A stretch of 64,000 nt of DNA from Kitasatospora sp. A2-31 (GCF_022288725.1 NZ_JAKNTA010000001.1:806899-870898); one strand, 5' to 3'. Positions 1 through 9,096 are shown, numbered from the stretch's first letter. The notes: generated by a model not told the origin, from the sequence alone. Translations and numbers: made by a program.

Positions 1-715
1 CGCCGAGCGGCTCGGCTGCGGCACCGCCCCCGCCTTCGACATCTCGGCCGCCTGCGCCGGCTTCGGCTACGGCCTGGGCCTGGCCGACGGCATGATCCGC
101 GGCGGCAGCGCCGAGTACGTGCTGGTCATCGGCGTGGAGCGGCTCAGCGACATGACCGACCAGTCGGACCGCTCGACCGCGTTCATCTTCGGTGACGGCG
201 CCGGCGCCGCGATCGTCGGCCCGTCCGACACGCCCGGCATCGGGAAGGTCATCTGGGGCTCCGACGGCTCCCAGAAGGACGTCATCTCGCAGACCCAGGC
301 CTGGGACACCGCCTTCGCCAAGGACGACGCCGTCAACGGCGCCGGCGAGGAGATCAAGTGGCCGACCCTGCGGATGGAGGGTCAGACGGTCTTCCGCTGG
401 GCGGTCTGGGAGATGGCCAAGGTGGCCCAGCAGGCCCTGGACGCCGCCGGGGTCACCGCCGACCAGCTGGGCGCGTTCATCCCGCACCAGGCCAACATGC
501 GCATCACCGATGCCATGATCAAGGCGCTGAAGCTGCCCGAGACGGTGCCGGTCGCCCGCGACATCACCGAGACCGGCAACACCTCCGCCGCGTCCATCCC
601 GCTGGCGATGGAACGCATGCTGGAGAGCGGCGAGGCCCGCAGCGGCGACCTCGCCCTGATCATCGGGTTCGGGGCGGGTCTGGTCTACGCGGCGGCAGTC
701 GTTACGCTCCCCTAG
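1..715 (+). CDS. fabH: 3-oxoacyl-ACP synthase III (KAS III), 3' part
   Basis: The gene runs in from the left edge; about 237 residues of the C-terminal two thirds are present, in the frame starting at base 2. KAS III condenses an acyl-CoA starter with malonyl-ACP to start type II fatty acid synthesis. The catalytic Cys lies in ISAACAGF (codon 53-55), the His in FIPHQAN near residue 163 of the fragment, and the Asn in [10 protein letters not shown]. This complete Cys-His-Asn triad, and acpP and fabF directly downstream, make the assignment firm. In relatives the upstream neighbour is fabD, which would lie outside the window. Confidence 0.96.
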   Translation, partial: AERLGCGTAPAFDISAACAGFGYGLGLADGMIRGGSAEYVLVIGVERLSDMTDQSDRSTAFIFGDGAGAAIVGPSDTPGIGKVIWGSDGSQKDVISQTQAWDTAFAKDDAVNGAGEEIKWPTLRMEGQTVFRWAVWEMAKVAQQALDAAGVTADQLGAFIPHQANMRITDAMIKALKLPETVPVARDITETGNTSAASIPLAMERMLESGEARSGDLALIIGFGAGLVYAAAVVTLP

Positions 716-794
716 GCACTTCCGCCCCACTCATCACAAACCTGCGTCCGTCCGCCGGGGCGAGCGCATTCAACACCGAAGAGGAGCAGCCAGT

Positions 795-1037
795 ATGGCT
801 ACCAAGGACGAGGTCCTGGAAGGTCTCGCTGAGATCGTCAACGAGATCGCCGGCATCCCGACCGAGGACGTCGAGTTCGACAAGTCCTTCACCGACGACC
901 TGGACGTCGACTCGCTGTCCATGGTCGAGGTCGTCGTGGCCGCCGAGGAGCGCTTCGACGTGAAGATCCCGGACGACGAGGTCAAGAACCTCAAGACCGT
1001 CGGCGACGCGGTGGACTACATCATCGCCAACGCCTGA
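795..1037 (+). CDS. acpP: Acyl carrier protein of fatty acid synthesis
   Basis: An 80-residue acidic protein. The 4'-phosphopantetheine attachment Ser is Ser40 in DVDSLSMVEV, the standard D-S-L motif at the start of helix 2. It carries growing acyl chains between FabH, FabF and the reductases. The ATG is preceded by GAGGAG with eight bases of spacing. It sits 79 bp after fabH and 141 bp before fabF, so all three are likely co-transcribed. Length and placement mark it as the primary-metabolism ACP rather than a polyketide one. Confidence 0.97.
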   Translation: MATKDEVLEGLAEIVNEIAGIPTEDVEFDKSFTDDLDVDSLSMVEVVVAAEERFDVKIPDDEVKNLKTVGDAVDYIIANA

Positions 1038-1178
1038 GCGTCCGACCCGTTCGACGCCGTCGTCGGCCGGCTCCCCGAGTCGGCCGACCCGCCGGCCGGA
1101 CGCCCCACCGGGCGCCCGGCCGGGCCCACCCCCGGCCCGCCGCCGTTGCCCCGCACGAACGTGAGAGAAGAAGATCCA

Positions 1179-2444
1179 GTGACCGTTGAAAACCGTACCG
1201 TGGTCGTCACGGGTATCGGCGCCTTCACGCCGCTGGGCGGCGACGCCGCCACCACCTGGGAGAACCTGGTCGCCGGGCGCTCCGGGGTGGCTGCCCTGAC
1301 CGAGGAGTGGGCCGCCGACCTGCCCGTGCGGATCGCCGCGCGCACCGCCGTCGACCCGGCCGATGTCCTCCCCCGCCCGGTCGCCCGCAAGCTGGACCGC
1401 TCGGCGCAGTTCGCGCTGATCGCCGCCCGCGAGGCGTGGGCCGACGCCGGCTACGAGACCCCGGCCACCGACGAGTCCTCCAAGCTCGCGCCCGAGCGCC
1501 TGGGCGCCGTGATCGCCTCCGGCATCGGCGGTGTCACCACCCTGCTCGACCAGTACGACGTGCTGCGCGAGAAGGGCGCCCGCAAGGTCTCGCCGCACAC
1601 CGTGCCGATGCTGATGCCCAACTCCCCGGCGGCCAACGTGGGTCTGGAGGTCGGTGCCCGCGCCGGCGTGCACACCCCCGTCTCCGCCTGCGCCTCCGGC
1701 GCCGAGGCGATCGGCTACGCGATCGAGATGATCCGCAGCGGCCGCGCCGACGTCGTGGTGGCCGGCGGCACCGAGGCCGCGATCCACCCGCTGCCGATCG
1801 CCGCGTTCGCCAACATGATGGCGATGTCCAAGAACAACGACGATCCCGAGCGCGCCTCGCGCCCGTACGACAAGGGCCGCGACGGCTTCGTGCTCGGCGA
1901 GGGCGCCGGCGTGGTCGTACTGGAGTCGATCGAGCACGCCGAGGCCCGCGGCGCCCGGATCTACTGCGAGGCGGTGGGCCAGGGCCTCTCCTCGGACGCC
2001 CACCACATCGCCCAGCCGGAGCCGACCGGCGCCGGCGTGGCCCGCGCGCTGGCCGACCTGTTCGACCGCAACCCGCTGGACAAGGCCGAGATCGTGCACG
2101 TCAACGCGCACGCCACCTCGACCCCGCAGGGTGACACGGCCGAGCTGAAGGCGCTGCGCAAGGAGCTCGGGGAGCACCTGGACCACATCGCCGTCTCGGC
2201 CACCAAGTCGATGACCGGTCACCTGCTGGGCGGCGCCGGCGGCATCGAGACCGTCGCCACCGTGCTCGCGCTGCACCACCGGGTCGCCCCGCCGACCATC
2301 AACGTCGACGAGCTCGACGAGGACGTGGACGCGGACATCGTCCGGGACGGGGCCCGCGCGCTGCCCGAGGGCCGGATCGCCGCGCTGAACAACTCGTTCG
2401 GCTTCGGCGGCCACAACGTGGTGCTGGCCTTCCGCACCGTCTGA
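1179..2444 (+). CDS. fabF: 3-oxoacyl-ACP synthase II (KAS II)
   Basis: Elongating condensing enzyme that adds malonyl-ACP units to acyl-ACP. From the GTG at 1179 it is 421 residues. The catalytic triad is visible as Cys171 (VSACASGA), His311 (NAHATSTPQGD) and His348 (TGHLLGGAGG). I prefer the GTG at 1179 because GAGAGAAGAAG ends five bases before it; a TTG at 1146 in the same frame would add 11 unconserved residues. Transcription likely ends in the 20-bp-stem palindrome just after the stop. Confidence 0.96.
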   Translation: MTVENRTVVVTGIGAFTPLGGDAATTWENLVAGRSGVAALTEEWAADLPVRIAARTAVDPADVLPRPVARKLDRSAQFALIAAREAWADAGYETPATDESSKLAPERLGAVIASGIGGVTTLLDQYDVLREKGARKVSPHTVPMLMPNSPAANVGLEVGARAGVHTPVSACASGAEAIGYAIEMIRSGRADVVVAGGTEAAIHPLPIAAFANMMAMSKNNDDPERASRPYDKGRDGFVLGEGAGVVVLESIEHAEARGARIYCEAVGQGLSSDAHHIAQPEPTGAGVARALADLFDRNPLDKAEIVHVNAHATSTPQGDTAELKALRKELGEHLDHIAVSATKSMTGHLLGGAGGIETVATVLALHHRVAPPTINVDELDEDVDADIVRDGARALPEGRIAALNNSFGFGGHNVVLAFRTV

Positions 2445-2452
2445 CCCCCGTG

Positions 2453-2495
2453 CCCGAAGGGGCCGGCGCTCGTGACGAGCGCCGGCCCCTTCGGG
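2453..2495. terminator. Bidirectional terminator between fabF and DUF3145 gene
   Basis: A perfect inverted repeat with two 20-base arms (left arm 2453-2472, right arm 2476-2495) around a 3-base loop. It sits between the convergent stops of fabF (+) and the DUF3145 gene (-), and can serve both directions. Confidence 0.9.
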
Positions 2496-2512
2496 CGTTC
2501 CGGGGTGCCGGC

Positions 2513-3007
2513 TCAGACCACCTGGTGAAGCCAGCGCACCGGGGCGCCCTCGCCCGCGTAGCGGAAGGGCTCCAGCTCGTCGTCCCAGGGCTTGCCGAGC
2601 AGCCGGGAGATCTCCGCCTCCAGGTCCGCACCCTCGCTGCGGGCGCGCAGCAGGACGGCCCGCAGCCGGTCCTCGGGAATCAGGATGTCGCCGTGGATCC
2701 CGGTGACCGCGTGGAAGATGCCGAGCGTGGGGGTGCTGCTGTACCGCTCGCCCTCGGCCGTGGCGCAGGGCTCGCTGGTGACCTCGTACCGCATCAGCTG
2801 CCAGCCCCGCAGGGCGGAGGCGAGCTTCGAGGCCGTACCGGGCTCCCCCTGCCAGGAGAGCTCGGCGCGCCAGTGTCCGGGCGCGGCCGGCTGGCGGATC
2901 CAGTCCAGGCTCACCCGCACACCGAGCACCCCCGCGACGGCCCACTCGACGTGCGGGCACAGCGCGCGGGGCGCGGAGTGGACGTACAGGACTCCACGTG
3001 TCGTCAC
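2513..3007 (-). CDS. DUF3145 family protein
   Basis: A 164-residue soluble protein of the actinobacterial DUF3145 family, whose function is not established. It opens with MTTRGVLYVHSAPRALCPHV and carries WRAELSWQG and GIFHAVTGIHGDILIPEDR segments. The GTG at 3007 is chosen because GGAGG lies five bases upstream. In Streptomyces this gene habitually follows the fab cluster, here in convergent orientation, which suggests a conserved neighbourhood but no proven link to lipid synthesis. An AT-rich upstream region with an inverted repeat (3112-3142) is its probable promoter. Confidence 0.85.
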   Translation of the reverse strand: MTTRGVLYVHSAPRALCPHVEWAVAGVLGVRVSLDWIRQPAAPGHWRAELSWQGEPGTASKLASALRGWQLMRYEVTSEPCATAEGERYSSTPTLGIFHAVTGIHGDILIPEDRLRAVLLRARSEGADLEAEISRLLGKPWDDELEPFRYAGEGAPVRWLHQVV

Positions 3008-3111
3008 CGGGACCTCCAGGCTGTGGACGAGGGTCGCCTTCCCCAGCTGCCTCGCGTTCGTGCCTGCAGTTGATCCACAGTTACCCACGTTAGCCGACAT
3101 TAAGCCACTAA

Positions 3112-3142
3112 ATTGAGCAAAACGGACAGGCTTTCGCTCAAT
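3112..3142. promoter_or_regulatory. Inverted repeat upstream of the DUF3145 gene
   Basis: ATTGAGC (3112-3118) and GCTCAAT (3136-3142) are perfect 7-base arms separated by 17 bases, in an unusually AT-rich stretch about 105 bp upstream of the GTG. It could be an operator or a promoter-proximal hairpin. The binding protein is unknown. Confidence 0.4.
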
Positions 3143-3310
3143 GCTAGTCGAATCCCCAACGAGGTCCACCCCTCGGTCGGATCTCTCCCCCGAACGGCCC
3201 CATCGCCGGGCGGGACCACCGTACCGCGCCGCCCCGCACCGCGGCTGACGCGCTTTCGGATCCGGCCGGAATGCGGTAGTGCGGCCGAATCCCCTGCGCC
3301 CGGTACGCAA

Positions 3311-3353
3311 ACCGCCCCGCCGGTCCCGGGGGGCGGCGGGGCGGCGGGGCGGT
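3311..3353 (-). terminator. Terminator of the oxidoreductase gene
   Basis: Twelve-base arms ACCGCCCCGCCG (3311-3322) and CGGCGGGGCGGT (3342-3353) form a GC hairpin 23 bases beyond the stop of the minus-strand oxidoreductase gene. Confidence 0.75.
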
Positions 3354-3375
3354 TCGCATCGGACCCGAGTGGTCG

Positions 3376-4398
3376 TCAGCCGGCGAGACGGACCACCATC
3401 TTGCCGGTGTTGGCGCCGCGCAGCAGGTCGAGGAAGGCCTCGGCGGTGTTCTCGAAGCCGTCCACCACGGTCTCCTCGTTGCGCAGCCGGCCCTCGCGCA
3501 GCCAGCCGCCCACCTCGGCGACGAACTGCGGCTGCAGGGCGGAGTGGTCGCTCACCAGCATGCCCTCCAGCCGCAGCCGCTTGCCGATGGCCATCGCGAG
3601 GTTGCGCGGGGCCGCCGGGGCGGAGGTGTCGTTGTACTGCGCGATCGCGCCGCAGAGCACCGCCCGGCCGTGCACGCCGAGCGCGCCGATCGCGGCCTCC
3701 AGGTGCTCGCCGCCGACGTTGTCGAAGTAGAGGTCGATGCCCTCCGGGGCCGCCTTGGCCAGCTGCTCGGCGACCGGGCCGTCCTTGTAGTTGAACGCGG
3801 CGTCGAAACCGTACTCGCCGACCAGCTTGGCGACCTTCTCCGCCGAGCCGGCCGAACCGACCACCAGCGCGGCGCCCTTGAGCTTGGCGATCTGGCCGAC
3901 CATCGACCCGACGGCCCCGGCCGCACCGGAGACGAAGACCTTGTCGCCCTCCTTGAGGCCGCCGACCTCCAGCAGGCCCGCGTAGGCGGTCAGGCCGGTC
4001 ATGCCGAGCACGCCGAGGTAGGCGGAGAGCGGCACGGACGGGTCGACCTTCACCGCGTGCCCGGCCGCCACGGTGGCGTACTCGCGCCAGCCGAGCCCGT
4101 GCAGGACGGCGTCGCCGGGCGCGAAGCCCTCGGCGGCCGAGGCCACCACGTAGCCGACCGCGCCGCCGTCCATCGGCCGGCCCAGCTGGAACGGCGGGAC
4201 GTAGGACTTCACGTCGTTCATCCGGCCGCGCATGTACGGGTCGACCGAGAGGTAGGCGTTGCGGACCAGGATCTCGCCCTCTTCCGGGGCCCGGACCGGG
4301 GCCTCGACCAGGGCGAAGTCGGTCGGCACCGGCCAACCCTGCGGGCGGGCGGCGAGGTGCCATTCGCGGGCGGCGACGGGCGCTTCGTGCTCAGCCAT
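3376..4398 (-). CDS. NADP-dependent MDR oxidoreductase (CurA/PTGR-like)
   Basis: A 340-residue zinc-independent medium-chain reductase. The N-terminal half has the family motif YMRGRMND; the Rossmann nucleotide site is VFVSGAAGAVGSMVGQIAKL near residue 155. Relatives reduce the double bond of alpha,beta-unsaturated ketones or prostaglandin-like substrates with NADPH. The real substrate cannot be told from sequence. It is divergent from a MarR regulator only 94 bp away, and the shared gap holds a palindromic operator, so it is probably derepressed by a small-molecule ligand. Confidence 0.88.
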   Translation of the reverse strand: MAEHEAPVAAREWHLAARPQGWPVPTDFALVEAPVRAPEEGEILVRNAYLSVDPYMRGRMNDVKSYVPPFQLGRPMDGGAVGYVVASAAEGFAPGDAVLHGLGWREYATVAAGHAVKVDPSVPLSAYLGVLGMTGLTAYAGLLEVGGLKEGDKVFVSGAAGAVGSMVGQIAKLKGAALVVGSAGSAEKVAKLVGEYGFDAAFNYKDGPVAEQLAKAAPEGIDLYFDNVGGEHLEAAIGALGVHGRAVLCGAIAQYNDTSAPAAPRNLAMAIGKRLRLEGMLVSDHSALQPQFVAEVGGWLREGRLRNEETVVDGFENTAEAFLDLLRGANTGKMVVRLAG

Positions 4399-4415
4399 CG
4401 GTGGTGCTCCTCGTG

Positions 4416-4471
4416 CATGAAAGGTTGACTTACTGAAGTAACGATGGACATGAAAGGTTCATGTTGTCAAC
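4416..4471. promoter_or_regulatory. Divergent oxidoreductase/MarR operator region
   Basis: CATGAAAGGTTCATG (4449-4463) is a perfect inverted repeat with 6-base arms and a 3-base centre. A second, partly degenerate copy, CATGAAAGGTTGAC, starts at 4416, exactly 33 bases upstream (three helical turns). A further small palindrome GTTGTCAAC occupies 4463-4471. Size and position fit a MarR-family dimer site controlling both divergent genes. Confidence 0.6.
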
Positions 4472-4492
4472 TGTTCAGGTAGACTCGGAGGC

Positions 4493-4957
4493 ATGGACAC
4501 CCAGCCCGCCCCGACCGTCGCCTCCCAGCCCGACGAGATCACCCGCGAGGTCGTCGACCTGATGGCCAACCTGGTCGGGCTCTTCCACCGCGAGTACGAG
4601 GAGGCCGCCGCCGCCCGCTCGCTCACCGGCGCCCAGGCCAAGGTCCTCGCCCTGCTGCGGCGCGGGCCGATGCCGATGCGCCACATCGCCCAGACGCTCA
4701 GCTGCGAGCCGTCCAACATCACCGGCATCGTCGACCGGCTGGAGTCGCGCGGCTTCGTCACCCGGGAGGCCGACCAGCAGGACCGCCGGGTCAAGCTGGT
4801 CGCCGCGACCGAGACCGGCGCGGCCGCCTCCGAGGAGCTGCGCGAGTCGCTGAACTTCGCCCGGGAGCCCCTGGCCGCCCTCGGGCCGGAGGAGCGGACG
4901 GTGCTGCGCGACCTGCTCCGCAGGATGCTCGCGGGCGCCTCCGGCCCCGGAGCGTGA
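4493..4957 (+). CDS. MarR family transcriptional regulator
   Basis: A 154-residue winged-helix regulator. The recognition region reads LRRGPMPMRHIAQTLSCEPS followed by a wing with TREADQQDRRVKLVAAT, the DxRxxxLxLT-type MarR signature. Such dimers usually repress a divergent gene until a phenolic or electrophilic ligand binds. The ATG at 4493 has GGAGG only one base before it, so either spacing is tight or the message is leaderless. It likely controls the divergent reductase and itself through the palindromes at 4416-4471. Confidence 0.9.
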   Translation: MDTQPAPTVASQPDEITREVVDLMANLVGLFHREYEEAAAARSLTGAQAKVLALLRRGPMPMRHIAQTLSCEPSNITGIVDRLESRGFVTREADQQDRRVKLVAATETGAAASEELRESLNFAREPLAALGPEERTVLRDLLRRMLAGASGPGA

Positions 4958-5030
4958 GCGTCCGCCGCCCTCGCGTGAGCAGCATCACAGCCCTCCGGGC
5001 CGGTCCGGGGCAATTGACCGGGCCGGGGCT

Positions 5031-5058
5031 GTAACCGAACACTCCCGCGAAACGTCTA
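5031..5058 (+). promoter_or_regulatory. Possible ECF (SigE-type) promoter of the LCP gene
   Basis: GTAACC (5031-5036), 16 bases, then CGTCTA (5053-5058) resembles the AAC...CGTC pattern of cell-envelope-stress ECF promoters in Streptomyces. It lies about 80 bp before the LCP start, a gene of the expected regulon type. This is pattern matching only. Confidence 0.35.
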
Positions 5059-5137
5059 AGGTTCGAGACTCGGCACCGGCCTGCCCTGGGGCGGTGCGTG
5101 TGGAGAACGACACCAGAAGACGGGGGGCCGGGGCAGG

Positions 5138-6694
5138 ATGAGCAGCAGCTCACGACGTCGGCGCATCATACGGATCGCTGTGGGCCTCGCCGCCGTTCTG
5201 GTGCTGTCCGTCGCGGGAGCCGGAGCCTGGTTCTACCACCGGCTGGACAGCAACATCACCACCTTCGACGCGGGCGGCGTCGCCACCGAGCGGCCGCCGG
5301 CACCCGTCCCGGTCACCCCGGGCGCCTCGGTCCCGGTCAACGTCCTGGTGCTCGGCTCGGACACCCGGGACGACGGCAACGCCGACCTCGGCGGCGGCGA
5401 CATCGGCGTCGGCCACTCCGACACCGCGATCCTGCTGCACGTCTACGCCGACCACAAGCACGCCGTCGGGGTCTCCATACCCCGCGACGCCCTGGTGACC
5501 GTCCCGTCCTGCCGTCTGCCGGACGGCAGCTGGACGAAGTCCAAGACCAACCAGATGTTCAACTCGGCCTTCACCATAGGCGAGTTCCCGAAGGGGAACC
5601 CGGCCTGCACGCAGAACACCGTCGAGACGCTGACCGGCCTGCGGATCGACCACACGATCGTGGTGGACTTCAAGGGCGTCGCCGCGATGACCGAGGCGAT
5701 CAACGGCGTGGACGTCTGCGTCCCCAACGACGTGAACTCGCACGACATCCGGCTCAAGAAGGGCATGCAGCGGCTCTCCGGCCAGCCGGCCGTGGACTAC
5801 CTGCGGGCCCGCTACGGGTTCGGCGACAACTCCGACATCGGGCGGATGAAGCGCCAGCAGGCCTTCCTCTCCTCGATGATCAGGAAGGTCCAGGGCCTCG
5901 GGTTCTCGCTGCCGACCCTGCTCCCGCTGGCAGACGCGGCCACCCGCTCGCTCACCGTGGACGAGGGCCTCGGCACCGCGATGAAGCTGGTGGACTTCGC
6001 CCAGTCGCTGCAGAGCATCAAGCTCTCCGACATCACCTTCGTCACCACCCCGTGGCGCTTCGCCGGGGACCGGGTCGCCCTGGTCCACCCGGACGTGGAC
6101 ACCCTCTGGAAGCTGCTCCGCGAGGACCGCACCCTGGACGGCCAGAGCACCGGCCAGGCCGGCGCCGCGGCGTCCGCCTCCCCCTCGGGCGCCCCCGCCC
6201 CCACCGCCTCGCCGACGGCGCTCAGCCCGGAGGAGGCGGCCGTGCCGGTCACCGTGGTCAACGGCGTCGGAACCCCCGGACTGGCCGGCAGCGCGGCCAA
6301 GGCGGTGCGCGGCAAGGGCTTCACCAACGTCGAGCTGGGCGCCGTCAACGGCAGCCGGCTGACCACCGAGATCGCCTACGACCCGGCGCAGAAGGCGGCA
6401 GCCGACCAGCTGGCCCCGCTCTTCCCGGGGGCGCGGCTGGTCGAGGAGCCCGGCTCGGACGGGATCACCGTGACGCTCGGCCGCGACTACCGCCCGGTGC
6501 CGTCCACGGGGATCGACTCCCTCGGCGCGGCCGCCGCCGGCCCCACCGCAGCGCCGTCCGACGCCCCGTCCGACGCCCCGTCCGGCCGCCCTTCCGGCGG
6601 TCCCTCGGCGACGCCGAGCGGGGTGCCCACCGGCATCGCCGAGAACGCCCGCGGGGCGGACACCGACCCCTGCGCCGACCTGACCTTCGGCTGA
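5138..6694 (+). CDS. LytR-CpsA-Psr (LCP) family glycopolymer ligase with LytR_C domain
   Basis: A 518-residue type II membrane protein. One transmembrane helix (about residues 7-30) follows a basic RRRR start. The LCP catalytic domain (about 70-300) shows LVLGSDTRDD, HSDTAILLHV, SIPRDALV and a DYLRARYG segment; LCP enzymes attach wall teichoic acid or other glycopolymers to peptidoglycan from lipid carriers. A LytR_C domain (about 365-450, VPVTVVNGVGTPGLAGSAA) follows, then an Asp/Ala/Pro/Ser-rich tail. The start at 5138 is the only ATG directly before the basic-plus-TM segment. Confidence 0.9.
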   Translation: MSSSSRRRRIIRIAVGLAAVLVLSVAGAGAWFYHRLDSNITTFDAGGVATERPPAPVPVTPGASVPVNVLVLGSDTRDDGNADLGGGDIGVGHSDTAILLHVYADHKHAVGVSIPRDALVTVPSCRLPDGSWTKSKTNQMFNSAFTIGEFPKGNPACTQNTVETLTGLRIDHTIVVDFKGVAAMTEAINGVDVCVPNDVNSHDIRLKKGMQRLSGQPAVDYLRARYGFGDNSDIGRMKRQQAFLSSMIRKVQGLGFSLPTLLPLADAATRSLTVDEGLGTAMKLVDFAQSLQSIKLSDITFVTTPWRFAGDRVALVHPDVDTLWKLLREDRTLDGQSTGQAGAAASASPSGAPAPTASPTALSPEEAAVPVTVVNGVGTPGLAGSAAKAVRGKGFTNVELGAVNGSRLTTEIAYDPAQKAAADQLAPLFPGARLVEEPGSDGITVTLGRDYRPVPSTGIDSLGAAAAGPTAAPSDAPSDAPSGRPSGGPSATPSGVPTGIAENARGADTDPCADLTFG

Positions 6695-6778
6695 CGCCAG
6701 GGCCGGTGTGCCGCGCCACCGGTGCCGGGGCCCGCACCCTGTCCGCTCAGGCGGCCGGGTCCGGGCCCCGTCCTTCTC

Positions 6779-7747
6779 CTAGTCCTTGTCGGTGCCCTCG
6801 GCCTCGTCCGGGCCCTCGGCCGGGTCCTGCTCCTGGTCCGGGTCCGGAAGGCCGGTGACCACGGCGGTCAGCCGGGTGCCCGCCGGGAAGGCCCCGGCCC
6901 GCGCCCCGGCGTACAGGCCGGCGAGCAGCTTGGCGACGTACCGGCGCTCCAGCGCGACACCGTGGCGCCGCTCGAAGCCCTCCGCAAAGGCGGCGAGCTC
7001 GGCCGGCACCCGGCCGTAGCCGCCGCCGTGGTGCCCGTGGTCGATCCGCCAGTTGGCGAACTCGCGCCCGTAGGCGGCCCGGTGCAGCCCGGCCACCTCG
7101 CCCTCCAGATACCCCTCGCCGCCGCGCAGCACGGCCACGCCGAGCGCCCGCGCACCCGGCGGCAGCCCGGCCGCGATGCCGGCCAGCGTCCCGCCGGTGC
7201 CGACCGGGCAGCAGACCACGTCCCGCTCACCGAGGTCGGGGAGTTCACCCGGGATCGCGGCCGCGCCGATCACCGCCGACGCGTTGGAGCCGCCCTCCGG
7301 CAGGACCAGGCAGGGCCCCCAGCGGCGCTGCAGTTCGGCCGCCACCACCGCGTCGGCGGCGCAGCGGGCGGCCGTCTCCCGGTAGGCCGACCGGGAGAGG
7401 AAGACCAGCTCCATCCCGGCCGCCTCGGCCGCCCGGAGCGACCAGTTGCGCGGTGCAGCGGCCAGTTCCTCGCCCCGGACCAGCCCGACGCTCTCCAGGC
7501 CGAGCGCCCCGGCGGCCACCGCGACGGCGCGCAGGTGGGTGGAGTAGGCCCCGCCGAAGGTCAGCAGCCGGGTGTGGCCCTGTTCCAGCGCGGCCGACAG
7601 GTTGGGGCCGAGCTTGCGCCACTTGTTGCCCGGCACGGTCGGGTGCAGCAGGTCGTCCCGCTTGAGCCGCAGCTCCACGCCGGCCCGCGCCAGCACCTCG
7701 TCGGTGCAGTCCAGCAGGGGGGTCGGCAGCAGTGCGGGTTCGAGCAT
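6779..7747 (-). CDS. PLP-dependent ACC deaminase / D-cysteine desulfhydrase-like enzyme
   Basis: About 322 residues from ATG 7747 (an in-frame GTG at 7768 would add seven). The fold-type II PLP enzyme signature is clear: LKRDDLLHPTVPGNKWRKL contains the Schiff-base Lys, then TFGGAYSTHLRAVA, LPEGGSNASA and VGTGGTLAGI phosphate-binding loops. Family members deaminate 1-aminocyclopropane-1-carboxylate or desulfhydrate D-cysteine; the pattern alone does not separate them. It faces the LCP gene tail to tail, with 84 bp between stops. The C-terminus is acidic (DPDQEQDPAEGPDEAE). Confidence 0.85.
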   Translation of the reverse strand: MLEPALLPTPLLDCTDEVLARAGVELRLKRDDLLHPTVPGNKWRKLGPNLSAALEQGHTRLLTFGGAYSTHLRAVAVAAGALGLESVGLVRGEELAAAPRNWSLRAAEAAGMELVFLSRSAYRETAARCAADAVVAAELQRRWGPCLVLPEGGSNASAVIGAAAIPGELPDLGERDVVCCPVGTGGTLAGIAAGLPPGARALGVAVLRGGEGYLEGEVAGLHRAAYGREFANWRIDHGHHGGGYGRVPAELAAFAEGFERRHGVALERRYVAKLLAGLYAGARAGAFPAGTRLTAVVTGLPDPDQEQDPAEGPDEAEGTDKD

Positions 7748-7986
7748 CGGGCCAGGATACGGAGCCACCGCCGGCCGCCGGCACCGGGTGCGAGCGCCCG
7801 GTGGGGGCGAGCCGGGCGCCAGGACGGCGTTCCGGGCCCGGCCCTGGCCGGGCCGACGTCAACGCGCCCTCGGGGCGGACCTGTTCGAGTGACATCCGGC
7901 CTGTCGGCACGTCCGCCGGGGCCCGCGGTCACTAGAGTTCGTGCAGATGACCGCACCTGGTCAAGCCCGGTCGTCCGGGCGAAGGG

Positions 7987-8060
<74 letters not shown>

Positions 8061-8250
8061 GGTTCGCCGCCCGCACCGGTGACCCGGTCCGGCAGCAGCA
8101 GACGGCCCCGCGAGGCCGTCCCGGGCAGCATAGCCGGTCGATCACCCGTGGTGCGCGCCGGGGGCGCACATGGGTACGCGCGGACGCACGCCTCCCCGCG
8201 CGGCGCAGCCCCGGTGGCGGCCCGGCCCGACCTCCGGCCAGCCTGGGCGG

Positions 8251-9096
8251 ATGACGGCACGTAAGCCGGCGGTGCTCGGCGCCGCCCTGGCGGTCCTGAC
8301 GGCCGCGGGCTGCACCACGGCGGCCGGCCCCGGCGGCGCCACCCCGACGGTGAGCTCACGGCCCGCCTCGGCCGCCGCCGACAGCCACGGCTGGAGCCGC
8401 GAACGCCTGCGCGGGGCGCTCGGCCGGCACACCGGCGTCACCCGGACCGCCAAGCCCACCGTGCTCAACGGACTGGTCGGCGCCGTGTTCACCCGGAACG
8501 CGGACGGCGACCACTTCTGCACCGCCAGCGTGGTCGACAGCGCCGGACTCGACCTGATCGTCACCGCCGCGCACTGCGTCTGGGACCCGAAGCTCGGGCA
8601 GCGCTCGGACCTGGTCTTCGTCCCCGGATACCGGGACGGCGAGACCCCGAGCGGCGTCTGGCCCCTGCTGTCGGTCACCGTCGACCAGGCCTGGAAGGAC
8701 GGCGGCGACCCCGACGTGGACGTCGCCTTCGCAGTCGTGCAGGCCCGGAACGGGCAGCAGGTGCAGCAGGTGCTCGGCGCCAACCGCCTGGGCATCGACC
8801 GCGGCTACCGGCTGCCGGTCAAGATCACCGGCTATCCGGGCACCAGCGAGGTGCCCATCACCTGCAGCAACACCACCTCCGAGCAGAGCCCCACCCAGCT
8901 GCGGATCGACTGCCCCGACTGGACCGGCGGCACCAGCGGCAGCCCCTGGGTGACCGACTTCGACCCGGACACCCGGACCGGGACCGTGGTGGGCGTGATC
9001 GGCGGCCACGAGGAGGGCGGCAACACCCCGGACACCTCCTACAGCAGTTACTTCGGCGCCCGCGTCCAGGCCCTGTACGACCGCGCCACCGGGTGA
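8251..9096 (+). CDS. Secreted trypsin-like serine protease, putative lipoprotein
   Basis: About 281 residues. The ATG at 8251 gives a compact signal peptide, MTARKPAVLGAALAVLTAAG, ending at a Cys that could be lipidated. An ATG at 8170 would add 27 Pro/Arg-rich residues unlike a signal peptide. The catalytic triad is present: His in VTAAHCVWD, Asp in DVDVAFAVV, Ser in GGTSGSPW. Two further Cys pairs fit disulfides. It is followed 119 bp downstream by a paralogue with the same motifs, so the two are a tandem duplication. The substrate is unknown. Confidence 0.85.
   Translation: MTARKPAVLGAALAVLTAAGCTTAAGPGGATPTVSSRPASAAADSHGWSRERLRGALGRHTGVTRTAKPTVLNGLVGAVFTRNADGDHFCTASVVDSAGLDLIVTAAHCVWDPKLGQRSDLVFVPGYRDGETPSGVWPLLSVTVDQAWKDGGDPDVDVAFAVVQARNGQQVQQVLGANRLGIDRGYRLPVKITGYPGTSEVPITCSNTTSEQSPTQLRIDCPDWTGGTSGSPWVTDFDPDTRTGTVVGVIGGHEEGGNTPDTSYSSYFGARVQALYDRATG

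Noticed and set aside
702..2960. Very long open frames on the opposite strand of fabF and other genes
   Set aside because: High-GC third positions keep antisense frames open; their translations are Arg/Gly/Ala-rich with no conserved motif, and the sense genes have full catalytic residues.
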